Part shown: positions 9,048 through 17,904 of the stretch, one piece after another
How the letters are laid out: the number at the start of each line of letters is the position of its first letter
Numbering within the stretch: the first letter of the stretch is position 1
Origin: Solidesulfovibrio aerotolerans
GTDB lineage: Bacteria; Desulfobacterota; Desulfovibrionia; Desulfovibrionales; Desulfovibrionaceae
NCBI RefSeq assembly: GCF_009856865.1
Contig: NZ_WVUD01000007.1
Span: 1 to 64,000 of the forward strand
DNA length: 64,000 nt
Direction: 5' to 3'
The notes under the pieces: generated by a model
Told to the model about the DNA's origin: nothing
The model's input: only the letters and a program-made list of their open reading frames with translations
Databases searched by the model: none
Program-made: the position numbers and the translations under genes

Positions 9048-9096
9048 GGGGCGCTGCCCCGGCCCCGCCGGGGGGGATCATCCCCCCCGGACCCCC
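9048..9096 (+). repeat. Gene-end palindromic repeat downstream of hemL
   Basis: It begins 6 bases after the hemL stop. Hairpin 1 is GGGGC-GCT-GCCCC (9048-9060). Hairpin 2 is a perfect GC-rich palindrome (9068-9090, centre GATCATC) followed by ACCCCC. It belongs to the same family as the copies near 6346, 10353, 26220, 30743 and 39406. Confidence 0.8.
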
Positions 9097-9268
9097 TGGA
9101 AGGGGGGATGCTGGCGCGCAATGCGGGGCCGAAACCGCCGGCCCGAGTTGCCGCGTTTCAGCCCGACGCCCTGGAAATCACCCCGGTGCGCTCCCTTTGT
9201 TCTCTCCGCTGCTTGAGACTTTTGACGTCAGCTTTCGCGAACCCAAAACGCCTGCCGGGGAGTGCCCC

Positions 9269-9583
9269 ATGTCCGAAGAACTGTTTGCCGACGGCATCCT
9301 GGGCGTCGGTTACGGCAAAGGTGCCGTGCGCATTGATTTTTTCACCCTGTCCGCCGATGCCGTGGATGCCAAGGGGCAGCCGGCCAAGGAACGCCGCCAA
9401 CGCGTCGTCATGACCACCGAAGGTTTTGTGGAGGCCTTTGCCCTGCTGGCCGGCGTCATGGACAAGCTGCAGGCCCAGGGCGTTGTGCGCCGCCAAGCTG
9501 CCCCCGCCCCGGCCAGCCCGGGGACGCCCGGCCGAACCGACGCGCCCAAAGCCGACGAGGCCTGTCCCAACCCCAATTTCTAG
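9269..9583 (+). CDS. Small protein of unknown function
   Basis: This is a 104-residue soluble protein. The first 70 residues look ordered (IDFFTLSADAVDAKGQPAKERRQRVVMTTEGFVEAFALLAGVMDKL), and the last 30 are a Pro/Ala-rich tail ending DEACPNPNF. The R-VVMT-EGF-L-L pattern faintly recalls DUF3467-like proteins, but I would not assign it. GGGGAG precedes the ATG. The frame is open far upstream through the repeat region, but that stretch is not plausible protein. Confidence 0.6.
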   Translation: MSEELFADGILGVGYGKGAVRIDFFTLSADAVDAKGQPAKERRQRVVMTTEGFVEAFALLAGVMDKLQAQGVVRRQAAPAPASPGTPGRTDAPKADEACPNPNF

Positions 9584-9705
9584 CCGCCACCCGGCCATTC
9601 GCGGCGGCAGGCTGCGACGGCAGGCCTTGACAGGCCGCAGGCCTGTGCGTTCAATGCCCCAAGCTTGCAGGCAGGCGATAACGGTGCGGTGAGGGGGAAA
9701 GCGGC

Positions 9706-10296
9706 ATGGAAGAGCGCGAGATCACCATTTCCGAACGGGTGCTGGGGCTTTTACGCCGCATGCCCGCCTTTTCCGGCCTGGGCGATGACCAGATTGCCGA
9801 TCTTTTCGCGGACAAAGGCCTGCGCCACCGGGAATACCGGGCCGGCGAGACCATCATCCGCGAGGGCGACCACGACACCTGGGTCTATTACCTCATCTCC
9901 GGTCAGGCCCGGGTGCTGGCCCAGGAAGCCGAGGTGGCGCGGCTGACCAACTACGGCGAGATTTTCGGTGAGATGGGACCGCTGCGCGGCAAACCGCGCA
10001 ACGCCTCGGTTGTGGCCCACTCCAAAGTCACCAGTTTCGCCATCGATCTTTCCATCCTCGACCGCATGCCGCCGGGCGAACGCAAACAAGCCTGCCGGCT
10101 TTTCGAAGAAGTCATCAGCGACGTGGTCCACGACCGCCTGGCCCGGGCCAACCTCGACGCCGCCGCCCTTCGCCGCGACCTGGACATGGCCGCCTCGGCC
10201 CTGGCCGGCGTCACGGCCCGGGTGCGCGAACTGGAACGCCGCGTCCTCGACCTCACCCGCGAGAATCAGGATTTACGCTGTAAAGTACCGGAATAA
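9706..10296 (+). CDS. Cyclic nucleotide-binding domain protein
   Basis: This is a 196-residue protein. Residues about 20-135 form a Crp-type cNMP-binding beta-roll: FSGLGDDQIADLF, GETIIREGDHDTWVYYLISGQARVL, NYGEIFGEMGPLRGKPRNASVVA and a C-helix. There is no DNA-binding helix-turn-helix. Residues about 140-190 are instead a predicted coiled coil (LDMAASALAGVTARVRELERR). It is therefore more likely a ligand sensor or scaffold than a transcription factor. The loop EMGPLRGKPRNAS resembles the phosphate-binding cassette but lacks the canonical RAA. AGGGGGAA precedes the ATG. Confidence 0.87.
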   Translation: MEEREITISERVLGLLRRMPAFSGLGDDQIADLFADKGLRHREYRAGETIIREGDHDTWVYYLISGQARVLAQEAEVARLTNYGEIFGEMGPLRGKPRNASVVAHSKVTSFAIDLSILDRMPPGERKQACRLFEEVISDVVHDRLARANLDAAALRRDLDMAASALAGVTARVRELERRVLDLTRENQDLRCKVPE

Positions 10297-10396
10297 GAGA
10301 AGATAAGACAAGAAAAGAGAAGAGAAGAAAGCAGGGCGCTGCCCTGCACCCGCCGGGGGGGATGATCCCCCCCGGACCCCCTCGACTTGGAGGGGG
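10297..10396 (+). repeat. Purine tract plus three-hairpin gene-end repeat
   Basis: Directly after the stop codon lies a 35-base, almost pure purine tract (10297-10331). Three hairpins follow: GCAGGGC-GCT-GCCCTGC (10331-10347), the 23-bp core palindrome (10353-10375) and CCCCCTC/GAGGGGG (10377-10396). It lies between the cNMP-binding gene and the MurB-like gene, both on the plus strand, and is the most complete copy in this orientation. Confidence 0.8.
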
Positions 10397-10466
10397 TAAG
10401 CTGGGCCGGGTGTGGCGGCGGGCGGGAGTTGCTTGCAGGAGTAGGCACGGGAGCCAGCAGACTGAG

Positions 10467-11336
10467 ATGACGATTTTTTTTGCACCGGCATGGTTGACCG
10501 AACACAACTCTTACCGGGTCGTGGCCCGGGCTGAAGCCTGCGCTTTTCCCCAAACAGCAGACGAATTGATTGTTGCTTTGCAGGAGTCTGTTGGAGAGCG
10601 CACCGTGCTGCTCGGCCACGGCTGCAACGTCATACTTTCGCGCAATCATTACGATGCTGCGACACGCTTTGTCAGCACCAAACACGTTGACGCGGCTGTT
10701 GTCGTTGCGGATGATCTTGTCAAGGCCGGGGCTGGCGCGCGACTGCGCGACGTCTGCCGGGCCGCCGCCAGGGCCGGGCTGACCGGCCTGGAGCGGCTGT
10801 GGGACATCCCCGGCAGTGTCGGCGGCGCGGCGTATATGAACGCCGGGGCCTACGGCGCGTCGTTTTACGATGTGGTGGAATCAGTAAAGGTCTATTTCCC
10901 AGGAACGGGCGCGATAGCAGACCTCGCGCGGGAGCAATGCCGCCCGGCCTACCGCCTGACCGCCTTCCAGGGCACGGACGCCGTGATTTTAGGCGTCACC
11001 CTGCGCCTGCCCCCGGCCGCTGCTCCGGCGGCCGGGCTGCTCGAAATGGGCCGCATCGGCAAACTGCGCCGCTCCAAACTGCCGTATCATCTGCCGAGCG
11101 CCGGCAGCGTCTTTCGCCGCCCGCAAGGTGCCCCGCCCGTGGGCCAGATCATGGAAGAAGCCGGCTTGAAAGGCTTTACCCTCGGTGGCGCACAGATTTC
11201 CCAACGCCACGCCGGCATCATCGTCAACGCCAACGGCGCTACCGGAAGTGATATTCTGGGTGTTGTGGAAGTGATGCGGCAGGCGGCGCGGGAGCGCTAT
11301 GGGGTGGAGTTGGTGTTGGAGCAGGTGGTTCTGTAA
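10467..11336 (+). CDS. murB: MurB-like UDP-N-acetylenolpyruvoylglucosamine reductase
   Basis: This 289-residue FAD enzyme should reduce UDP-GlcNAc-enolpyruvate to UDP-MurNAc in the cytosol. FAD-domain motifs are GHGCNVILS (usually GGGSN) and LERLWDIPGSVGGAAYMNAGAYG. The catalytic regions AYRLTAFQ, SAGSVFRRP (active Ser) and GVELVLEQV (late Glu) are present, as is KGFTLGGAQISQRHAGIIVNANGAT. It is not in a cell-division cluster here, so a second murB may exist elsewhere in the genome. The ATG at 10467 is chosen because the upstream in-frame extension runs into the repeat. The upstream ribosome-binding site is poor. Confidence 0.88.
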   Translation: MTIFFAPAWLTEHNSYRVVARAEACAFPQTADELIVALQESVGERTVLLGHGCNVILSRNHYDAATRFVSTKHVDAAVVVADDLVKAGAGARLRDVCRAAARAGLTGLERLWDIPGSVGGAAYMNAGAYGASFYDVVESVKVYFPGTGAIADLAREQCRPAYRLTAFQGTDAVILGVTLRLPPAAAPAAGLLEMGRIGKLRRSKLPYHLPSAGSVFRRPQGAPPVGQIMEEAGLKGFTLGGAQISQRHAGIIVNANGATGSDILGVVEVMRQAARERYGVELVLEQVVL

Positions 11337-11403
11337 AAACACCGGGACAGGCATTTAATTTGCATGATAACGAAAACCACCCTACGGCAGGAGGTTTTTG
11401 CCC

Positions 11404-11961
11404 ATGTCAGACACGTCCTATCGCCTTGACATTGCCTCCGTGAAACCCTTGGCCGCCACGGTCAAAGCCGTGCCGCTTGCCGAAGCGCCCGAAGACCTTT
11501 TTCAAATGGTCATGGCAGCGAAGCAGGACATGCTGCAACTGCAATATTCCCAGGCACCAGACACTGCAAACAATCCAACGTACGCGCCGTATGCTACTGT
11601 TGTCGTCAATGGCAAAGTGGTCGCGAAAATCGATAATCACGGATTCGTGGAGACAACCAACGCAATGCACGCGTCGTGTGTCGACGCCATCAAGGCGGCG
11701 GACGCAGAGTCGAGTGTTTTGAGCGGCCCTGAGCTCGCCCAAGCCCGCGCCAGGAGAATTGCCGAGGCCGTGAACGGCACGATCAACAAGGCTCCAACAG
11801 CGATGTCGCAGCGCGCCTTTGACGCAACGCCCCAACCCAAAATGACGTTCAATTACGAGGCCATGCAGCGTGACCCTGAGTATGCGGCCATCGAACAACT
11901 CAAGAAAGCCCACGCCGCTTTTCTCGCCCAGCATATGGAGCCACAAAACAGCGCTGCGTAA
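11404..11961 (+). CDS. Protein of unknown function
   Basis: The 185-residue product has no signal peptide or membrane segment. It is Ala-rich and mostly helical in character, with a short beta-like section (YAPYATVVVNGKVVAKIDNHGFVETTN). I do not recognise a family. The start is well defined: AGGAGG lies 8 bases before the ATG at 11404, better than a TTG two codons upstream. Base composition is less GC-rich than the flanking genes, which may indicate later acquisition. It ends about 90 bases before the trmFO end on the opposite strand. Confidence 0.7.
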   Translation: MSDTSYRLDIASVKPLAATVKAVPLAEAPEDLFQMVMAAKQDMLQLQYSQAPDTANNPTYAPYATVVVNGKVVAKIDNHGFVETTNAMHASCVDAIKAADAESSVLSGPELAQARARRIAEAVNGTINKAPTAMSQRAFDATPQPKMTFNYEAMQRDPEYAAIEQLKKAHAAFLAQHMEPQNSAA

Positions 11962-12052
11962 AAGGCTCGCCTGAACACGTTGCAACGCCGCCATGCGCGC
12001 GACGCGGCCGGCTAGCGCGCGCATCTCCACCCGGGCAGGACGGCGTAATTTG

Positions 12053-13366
12053 TTACGGACGAACGAGCCACTCCCCCCACGCGGCCCGTGCGCGCTCGGG
12101 GTAGGCCAGCTTCCGGTTGGCCTTTTTCATGCGCTCTTCCAGCGGCGGCGTCAGGCCGAAATTGACGTTGCTCGGCTGGAATTTCTTGGTCGGCGTACGC
12201 AAGTGATTCAAAAGCGCCCCCAGCGAGGTGACTTGCGGCGGCGGGGCAATGTCCACGCCCCTGGCGATCTTGGCCCCAAGCTGGGTGCCCAGCCACAGGC
12301 CGCAGGCCGCCGACTCCACATAGCCTTCCACGCCCGTGATCTGGCCGGCCAGATACACGCCAGGGCGGGCCACAAGCTCCAAACGCTCGGTTAACACTTT
12401 GGGCGCATTGACAAACGTGTTGCGGTGGATGCTGCCCAGACGCGTAAATTCCGCCGCATGCAGCGCCGGGATGAGCCGAAACACCCGCTCCTGCTCGCCG
12501 TAGGCCAGCTTGGTCTGGAAACCGACCAGATTCAGCGTGCTGCGCTCCTTATTTTCCGGGCGCAACTGCACCACCGCATACGGCCAGCGGTCCGTGCGCG
12601 GATCGGTCAGCCCCACCGGCTTCATGGGGCCAAAGGTCAAGGTGCGCTCGCCGCGCTCGGCCATGGTCTCGATGGGCAGACAACCCTCGAAATGCAGCTC
12701 CTTCTCAAACTCCCGGCTCGGCACTTTGCGCGCGGCCAAAAGTTCGGTCAGAAACACCATGTATTCGTCCTTGGTCAGCGGACAGTTCAGATAATCGCCT
12801 TCCCCTTCCTGCCAGCGCGAAGCCCAAAAGGCCTTGTCCATGTCCACGGAATCGGTGGCTACGATAGGCGCAATGGCGTCGTAAAAATAGAGGCCCTCAC
12901 CACCAATGGTTTCCAAAAGACTGGCCGCCATGCGCTCGGAAGCCAGCGGCCCAGCCGCCACGACGACCGCTTCAAATCCGGCCAGGGCCGGATCGGCCAG
13001 CCCCATGATCTCGCGGCGAACAAGCGTCACCAACGGCTCGGCCTCGATGCGCGCCGTCATGGCGGCGCTGAAAAGGTCGCGGTCAACGGCCAAGGCCTTG
13101 CCCGCCGGCACCGCCGTCTCCCGGGCTGCGGCAATGACCGCGCTGCCAAGCTCGGCCATCTCGACCTTAAGCAGTCCAACCGCCGTCACCGGCTCATCGG
13201 AACGCAGCGAATTGGAACACACCAGCTCCGCCAACCCCGGCAGCAAATGGGCCGGGGAATACAGCGCCGGCTTGCACTCAAAAATCGTCGAAGGGACGCC
13301 CGCCCGGGCCAAAGCAAGAGCGCATTCACAACCAGCCAAACCGCCGCCGATGATTGCAAGAGACAT
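12053..13366 (-). CDS. trmFO: Folate- and FAD-dependent tRNA(uracil-54) C5-methyltransferase
   Basis: The 437-residue flavoprotein makes ribothymidine at position 54 of tRNA, using methylenetetrahydrofolate. The N terminus has the Rossmann FAD motif IIGGGLAGCECALALARAG. LVCSNSLRSDEP and HFEGCLPIE carry the two conserved catalytic Cys of the family. FGPMKPVGLTDPRT and GQITGVEGYVESAACG are also typical. The ATG at 13366 is chosen because it sits directly before the FAD motif; a 25-residue upstream extension starts inside the palindrome region and is unlikely. Confidence 0.96.
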   Translation of the reverse strand: MSLAIIGGGLAGCECALALARAGVPSTIFECKPALYSPAHLLPGLAELVCSNSLRSDEPVTAVGLLKVEMAELGSAVIAAARETAVPAGKALAVDRDLFSAAMTARIEAEPLVTLVRREIMGLADPALAGFEAVVVAAGPLASERMAASLLETIGGEGLYFYDAIAPIVATDSVDMDKAFWASRWQEGEGDYLNCPLTKDEYMVFLTELLAARKVPSREFEKELHFEGCLPIETMAERGERTLTFGPMKPVGLTDPRTDRWPYAVVQLRPENKERSTLNLVGFQTKLAYGEQERVFRLIPALHAAEFTRLGSIHRNTFVNAPKVLTERLELVARPGVYLAGQITGVEGYVESAACGLWLGTQLGAKIARGVDIAPPPQVTSLGALLNHLRTPTKKFQPSNVNFGLTPPLEERMKKANRKLAYPERARAAWGEWLVRP

Positions 13367-13387
13367 ATATTTCACTCCGAGAATGTC

Positions 13388-13424
13388 GGGAGGAACCCCT
13401 TTTTGAAAAAAGGGGTTCCTCCCC
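13388..13424. repeat. Palindrome upstream of trmFO
   Basis: GGGAGGAACCCCTTTTT pairs perfectly with AAAAAGGGGTTCCTCCC, giving a 17-bp stem with almost no loop. It is followed by GCCCCTTCTTCCC and an AAAAATTTTT stretch. It lies 22 bases upstream of the trmFO start, an odd place for a terminator. The rest of 13367-13831 has only a weak 59- to 83-residue minus-strand ORF that I do not trust. Confidence 0.7.
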
Positions 13425-13831
13425 ACGCCCCTTCTTCCCAAAAATTTTTAAGGGGGGCTGTTATAAACTGTTCTGTTGTCGTGGTGTCGCATTGCGTCCG
13501 GCTTCGGCGGCCATGGGCACCAGGATATCGGGGCCTGGTGCGGCCGCACCAAATCCGGAGCGCTCGCTGCCAGCGGCCGGGTCAAAGGGAAGTCCGCAGG
13601 CGTCGGCCACGGCCTTCAGGCAGACAAGGGCTGTCTGCATGGGCGGCCAAACCGTTTCGGCGCAAGGTTGGCGGGCAGCGGAAACCGGCCGCGCCGGCAT
13701 CCGGCGTTTCAATTAGGTGAAATCCGCCCGCCGGGCAAGACCAGTGCGTCGGCGGCCTTGTCCTTTGCCTGCCGGGGGCGTAGATGATGGGGAATCAGGA
13801 ACCCATAACCCAAATAGCGGAGCACAGACGT

Positions 13832-14443
13832 ATGAACGTGCTGATCGTGTATTACTCGCTTTACGGTCATATCGCGACCATGGCCCAGGCCGTGGCCGAA
13901 GGCGTGCATCAGGTTCCGGGCATGACCGCCACCCTGCGCCGCGTGCCCGAGACGCTGCCGGACGAGGTCATTGCCAAAATGGGTGGCACCGAGGCCCAGA
14001 AAGCCCAGTCCCATGTGCCGGTCTGCACCCTGGAGGAACTGGAGGCGGCCGACGCCATCGTCTTTGGGACGCCGACCCGGTTTGGCAACATGTGCGGCCA
14101 GTTGCGCCAGTTTCTCGACGCCACCGGCTCCATCTGGCAACGCGGCGGTCTGGTCGGCAAACCCGGTGGCGTTTTTTGCTCCACAGCCACCCAGCACGGC
14201 GGCCAGGAAACAACGCTCATGGCCTCCATCCAGACCCTGCTCCACCACGGCATGGTGGTGGTCGGACTGCCCTACGCCTTTGCCGGCCAGATGCGCCTGG
14301 ATGAAATCACGGGTGGTTCGCCCTACGGCGCAACCACCATCGCCGGCGGCGACGGCTCGCGCCGGCCCAGCGAAAACGAACTGGACGCGGCGCGCTTTCA
14401 GGGCAACCACATCGCCGCCATCACCCAAAAGCTTGGGGCCTGA
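13832..14443 (+). CDS. wrbA: WrbA-type NAD(P)H:quinone oxidoreductase
   Basis: This is a 203-residue flavodoxin-fold protein that reduces quinones by two electrons, protecting against semiquinone stress. Features are the FMN phosphate loop [49 protein letters not shown] and [24 protein letters not shown]. Length is typical. An in-frame ATG 16 codons earlier (13784) is less likely, since GGAG precedes the ATG at 13832 and the motif starts at once. In an anaerobe it may serve oxidative-stress defence. Confidence 0.95.
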   Translation: MNVLIVYYSLYGHIATMAQAVAEGVHQVPGMTATLRRVPETLPDEVIAKMGGTEAQKAQSHVPVCTLEELEAADAIVFGTPTRFGNMCGQLRQFLDATGSIWQRGGLVGKPGGVFCSTATQHGGQETTLMASIQTLLHHGMVVVGLPYAFAGQMRLDEITGGSPYGATTIAGGDGSRRPSENELDAARFQGNHIAAITQKLGA

Positions 14444-14493
14444 GGCCCCGGCTTGAGGCACCGGCCCGAAGCCGCCGTCCGGCTTCGGGCCGG
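14435..14493 (+). terminator. Hairpins at the end of wrbA
   Basis: The wrbA stop codon TGA forms the loop of a small hairpin, GGGGCC-TGA-GGCCCC (14435-14449). It is followed by a perfect 14-bp stem at 14461-14474 and 14480-14493 (left arm CCGGCCCGAAGCCG). There is no T tract, so termination would be atypical. Confidence 0.55.
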
Positions 14494-14673
14494 GCCGGCC
14501 TGGACACGGCCCGACCCCGGCCCGGGGCTTGGCACGGCTGCTGTACCGACGAGCATTTGTCGTGAAAAAAAGAACAATCGGTCCTGGCCCTGGCAGCCAG
14601 CCCTTTACACCCAATCGGAAAACCGTCATCTTTCCGGATATCCGCAGCGACACTGCTGCTTTCTGGAGATGAA

Positions 14674-16830
14674 GTGAGCACCCCGCATCCTACAATTCCC
14701 TGCCAGGACGAGTCGTCCGTCGAAAACGGCCTGGACGGTCGCGCTCCGCGCCTGCTTATCGTTGAAGACGAACGTGTGGTGGCGCTTGACCTCAAAGGCA
14801 TTTTGCGTCGGCTGGGGTACATCCAGGCCGGCGTCACGGCTTCCGGTGCCGAAGCGGTGGAATTGTGCGCGTCCCTCAAGCCCGATCTGGTGCTCATGGA
14901 CATCTTCCTCTCGGGGGCCATGGACGGCGTTGAAGCCGCCTGCGTCATCCAGACCGAATGCGATGTCCCGGTTATCTTTCTCACGTCCCACACCGATCAG
15001 GTCACGCTGCAACGGGCCAAACGCACGGCCCCGTACGGGTACGTGCTCAAACCCGTGGACGAGGACTGGCTGCGAACGGCTGTGGAGGTGGCGCTGTTCA
15101 AACACCACACCGAACGCAAGCTGCGCCAAAGCGAACGGCACTACCGCGAGCTGTTCAGCGGCATGTTAAACGCCTTTTTGCTGCTGGAGTTGCTCCCGGC
15201 CCCGAACCAGGATTTCCGCATTCTCGCGGCCAACCCGGCTTTTGAACGCGTCACCGGTCTGGCCTGCGCCACGGTCGTTGGCCGCACCCTGCGCGAGGCC
15301 CTGCCCGGCATTGAACCGTTTTGGCTCGACACCCTGAGCACCACGGCCGTTTCGGGACGCCCGACCCGCTTTGAGAACTATCTGGGCGATCTGAATATGT
15401 ATTTTCTGGCCCAGGCCTACTGTCCCCAGCCCGGCCAGGTGGCCGTGGCCCTGGAAGACGTCACCGAGCGCAAACGCGGCGAGGAACGGCTGCGCTACCG
15501 CACCTTCCACGACGCCCTGACCGGCCTGCCCAACCGGGCCTTGTGCCTGGACCGCATCGCCCGGGCCATCGAACGGGCCAAACGCCGGTCCAACTACATT
15601 TACGCCCTGATTTTTCTGGATCTGGACCGCTTCAAGCTCGTCAACGACAGCCTGGGCCATCTGGCCGGGGACGGCTTGCTGCGCCGGGTGGCCGAACGGC
15701 TGCGCCGCGAGGTGCGCCAGCTCGACACCGTGGCCCGGGTGGGCGGCGACGAATTCGTCGTGCTGCTGGAAGAGATCGCCTCGCCCGGCGATGCCTTGCG
15801 CATTGTCAAAACCGTGCGCGAACGCCTGCGCATCCCGTTTACCGTGGAAGGACGCCAGATCTACATCACGGCCAGCCTGGGCGTGGTCCTTGGCCCGGCC
15901 GATTACGACCGGCCCGAGGAACTGCTGCAAAACGCCGCCATCGCCATGGGCAGCGCCCGGGTGGCTGGCTGCGGCCGGGTGCGGGTTTTCGACTGGTCCA
16001 TGCGGGAGCGGGCCGAGCGGGTCATGGACCTGGAAACCAACATGCGCCTGGGCCTGGAGCGCGGCGAATTCATCCTCTACTACCAGCCCATTTTCGATCT
16101 GGCCACCTTGGTGCCGCGCGGCGTCGAGGCTCTGGTGCGTTGGCGTCGGGCAGACGGCGAACTGGTTTCCCCGGCCGAATTTATCCCGGCTGCCGAGCAA
16201 AGCGGGCTCATCATTCCCCTGGGAGCTCTTGTGCTGGCCGAAGCCTGCCGGGCCTTGACCCGCTGGCGCGCGGGCACGCTCGCCGACCGGTCGTTTTTCA
16301 TGGCCGTCAACCTGTCGGCCCGCCAGTTCACCCAGCCGGATCTGGTCAAACAGGTCATTACCGCCCTGCGCCGGGAAAATATGGCTGCCGGCGATCTCAA
16401 GCTGGAGATCACCGAAAGCATCCTCATGGAGCATCCCGAATCGGCCATGCTCAAACTGCGCGGCCTGCGGGAACTCGGCGTCGGCATCGGCATAGACGAT
16501 TTTGGCACCGGCTATTCGTCCTTGTCCTATCTGCAACGTTTCCCCATCGACACGCTCAAAGTGGACCGCAGCTTTGTCTCGGGCATGGAGGAGCAAGGCA
16601 ACCGGGTCATTGTCCGGTCGGTGGTCAGTCTGGCCCACAACCTGGGCTACGACGTGGTGGCCGAGGGCATCGAGACAACAGCCCAGTTGGACGAACTGGC
16701 CGGCCTTGGCTGCGACCTGGGCCAGGGTTTTCTCTACGCCCGGCCCATGGACGAGAGCGCCCTGCTCGGTCTTTTGGGCCAGCATTTCGGGCCGGACGCG
16801 CCGCAGCACCTCAAGACGGATTGCGTCTGA
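14674..16830 (+). CDS. Receiver-PAS-GGDEF-EAL cyclic di-GMP regulator, paralogue
   Basis: This is a 718-residue protein with a receiver (about 25-145, Asp76 in LVLMDIFLSG, conserved Lys in VLKPVD), one PAS-like domain (about 155-265), GGDEF (near residue 356) and EAL (near residue 485). Unlike the paralogue at 524, the receiver looks functional. NLSARQF, DDFGTGYSSL and KVDRSF are intact in the EAL domain. It starts with GTG, with TGGAGA placed 5 bases before. No histidine kinase is adjacent; the nearest is at 23674. The two paralogues share long identical stretches in GGDEF and EAL, suggesting duplication. Confidence 0.93.
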   Translation: MSTPHPTIPCQDESSVENGLDGRAPRLLIVEDERVVALDLKGILRRLGYIQAGVTASGAEAVELCASLKPDLVLMDIFLSGAMDGVEAACVIQTECDVPVIFLTSHTDQVTLQRAKRTAPYGYVLKPVDEDWLRTAVEVALFKHHTERKLRQSERHYRELFSGMLNAFLLLELLPAPNQDFRILAANPAFERVTGLACATVVGRTLREALPGIEPFWLDTLSTTAVSGRPTRFENYLGDLNMYFLAQAYCPQPGQVAVALEDVTERKRGEERLRYRTFHDALTGLPNRALCLDRIARAIERAKRRSNYIYALIFLDLDRFKLVNDSLGHLAGDGLLRRVAERLRREVRQLDTVARVGGDEFVVLLEEIASPGDALRIVKTVRERLRIPFTVEGRQIYITASLGVVLGPADYDRPEELLQNAAIAMGSARVAGCGRVRVFDWSMRERAERVMDLETNMRLGLERGEFILYYQPIFDLATLVPRGVEALVRWRRADGELVSPAEFIPAAEQSGLIIPLGALVLAEACRALTRWRAGTLADRSFFMAVNLSARQFTQPDLVKQVITALRRENMAAGDLKLEITESILMEHPESAMLKLRGLRELGVGIGIDDFGTGYSSLSYLQRFPIDTLKVDRSFVSGMEEQGNRVIVRSVVSLAHNLGYDVVAEGIETTAQLDELAGLGCDLGQGFLYARPMDESALLGLLGQHFGPDAPQHLKTDCV

Positions 16831-16842
16831 TCCCGGGCTGAG

Positions 16843-16941
16843 CCTGCTCCCGGGGCGTTGCCGGCCGCACCCGCGGCCTGGCACTCGCAACGCTTTTACT
16901 TTCCCGGGTCATCTGCTCCGGGCGCGTTGCCGGCCGCACCC
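16843..16941 (+). repeat. Imperfect 30-bp direct repeat
   Basis: The sequence CTGCTCC followed by a shared GTTGCCGGCCGCACCCG occurs twice (16843-16872 and 16912-16941) with small differences, 69 bases apart, between the GGDEF-EAL gene and rlpA. It looks like a local duplication in the upstream region of rlpA. Confidence 0.6.
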
Positions 16942-16978
16942 GGTTGCCAGCCCGGCCGGCAACGGCTACCTAAGGCAC

Positions 16979-17728
16979 ATGGCTCACGGTTTTCGACGCG
17001 TCGCACTCTCCGGTATTCTCCTGCGCCTGCTGGCTGTGGCCCTGCTCGGCCTGTTCCTGGGCGGTTGCGCGGCCAAAGCTTCCATCCCGCGCTCGACAAA
17101 CCGCACGCCGGCCACCCTGCGCCCCTATACCATCAAGGGCGTGACCTATGTCCCGCTCCATTCGGCCAAGGGCTACCGCGAAGACGGCATCGCCTCCTGG
17201 TACGGGCCGGGCTTTCACGGCCACACCACCTCGTGCGGCGAAATTTACGACCAGTACAAGCTGACCTGCGCCCACAAGCTGTTGCCCATGCACACCATGG
17301 TGCGGGTGACCAATCTGGAGAACGGGCGCAGTCTGGTGCTGCGGGTCAACGACCGGGGGCCGTTCGTGGCCGGGCGGATTGTCGATCTGTCCCAGGCCGG
17401 GGCCAAGGAGCTTGGGGTCCATGCCAAGGGCACGGCCCGGGTGCGGCTGGAGATTGAAGGCGAGGTGCCGGGAGTTGCGCCCGGGGGCGAGCTGCCCGGA
17501 CCATTTTACGTGCAGGTGGGAGCGTTTGCCCGTGTGGGCAATGCCGAGAAGCTGTTGGGGCGGTTGCGCTCGGCCGGCTATGCCGGTTCACGCCTCCAGT
17601 TTCGCGAGATCGACGGAGTGGGCCTGCATCAGGTCCACGCCGGGGTTTTCCCCAGCACGGCAGCGGCCGAGGAAGCCCGGCTGCGCCTGGGGTCCGTCTT
17701 TGCCGGAGCCTTTGTCATCGCCCAATGA
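16979..17728 (+). CDS. rlpA: RlpA-type septal lipoprotein with SPOR domain
   Basis: This is a 249-residue protein. A lipoprotein signal (LLGLFLGGCAAK, lipobox Cys near residue 31) is followed by the double-psi beta-barrel (about 65-155: GIASWYGPGFHGHTTSCGEIYD, AHKLLPMHTMVRVTNLENG, VNDRGPFVAGRIVDLSQAGAKELG). A C-terminal SPOR domain (about 170-245: YVQVGAFARVGNAEKLL) binds denuded septal peptidoglycan. Family members are lytic transglycosylases or division-associated proteins. The catalytic Asp and His of the barrel appear present. The ATG at 16979 is set by the signal peptide. Confidence 0.93.
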   Translation: MAHGFRRVALSGILLRLLAVALLGLFLGGCAAKASIPRSTNRTPATLRPYTIKGVTYVPLHSAKGYREDGIASWYGPGFHGHTTSCGEIYDQYKLTCAHKLLPMHTMVRVTNLENGRSLVLRVNDRGPFVAGRIVDLSQAGAKELGVHAKGTARVRLEIEGEVPGVAPGGELPGPFYVQVGAFARVGNAEKLLGRLRSAGYAGSRLQFREIDGVGLHQVHAGVFPSTAAAEEARLRLGSVFAGAFVIAQ

Positions 17729-17733
17729 GGCGG

Positions 17734-17761
17734 GGGGTGCCACCCGGCCGGCCGGCACCCC
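17734..17761 (+). terminator. Hairpin between convergent rlpA and ihfA
   Basis: GGGGTGCC (17734-17741) pairs with GGCACCCC (17754-17761) just after the rlpA stop codon. The loop is GC-rich and no T tract follows. The remaining 140 bases up to the IHF gene show nothing else clear. Confidence 0.5.
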
Positions 17762-17904
17762 AAGGCCGCGACGCGACCAAGACCGCCATACCGCTGCCGT
17801 CCCACACGCCACAGCACCCCGGGCCACAGTTGCGCTGGAAGCAGAGCGTTCAGCCCAGGCCGACGTATCGCCGTGCCGCCGCAGCCTGCAGGCGGCTGGC
17901 GCGG

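Noticed and set aside
13461-13712. Minus-strand ORF of 83 residues between trmFO and wrbA
   Set aside because: No ribosome-binding site, motif or family resemblance; composition is what chance gives in GC-rich spacer DNA.
15166-16890. Long minus-strand frame opposite the second GGDEF-EAL gene
   Set aside because: Same reason: antisense shadow of a gene with clear motifs.
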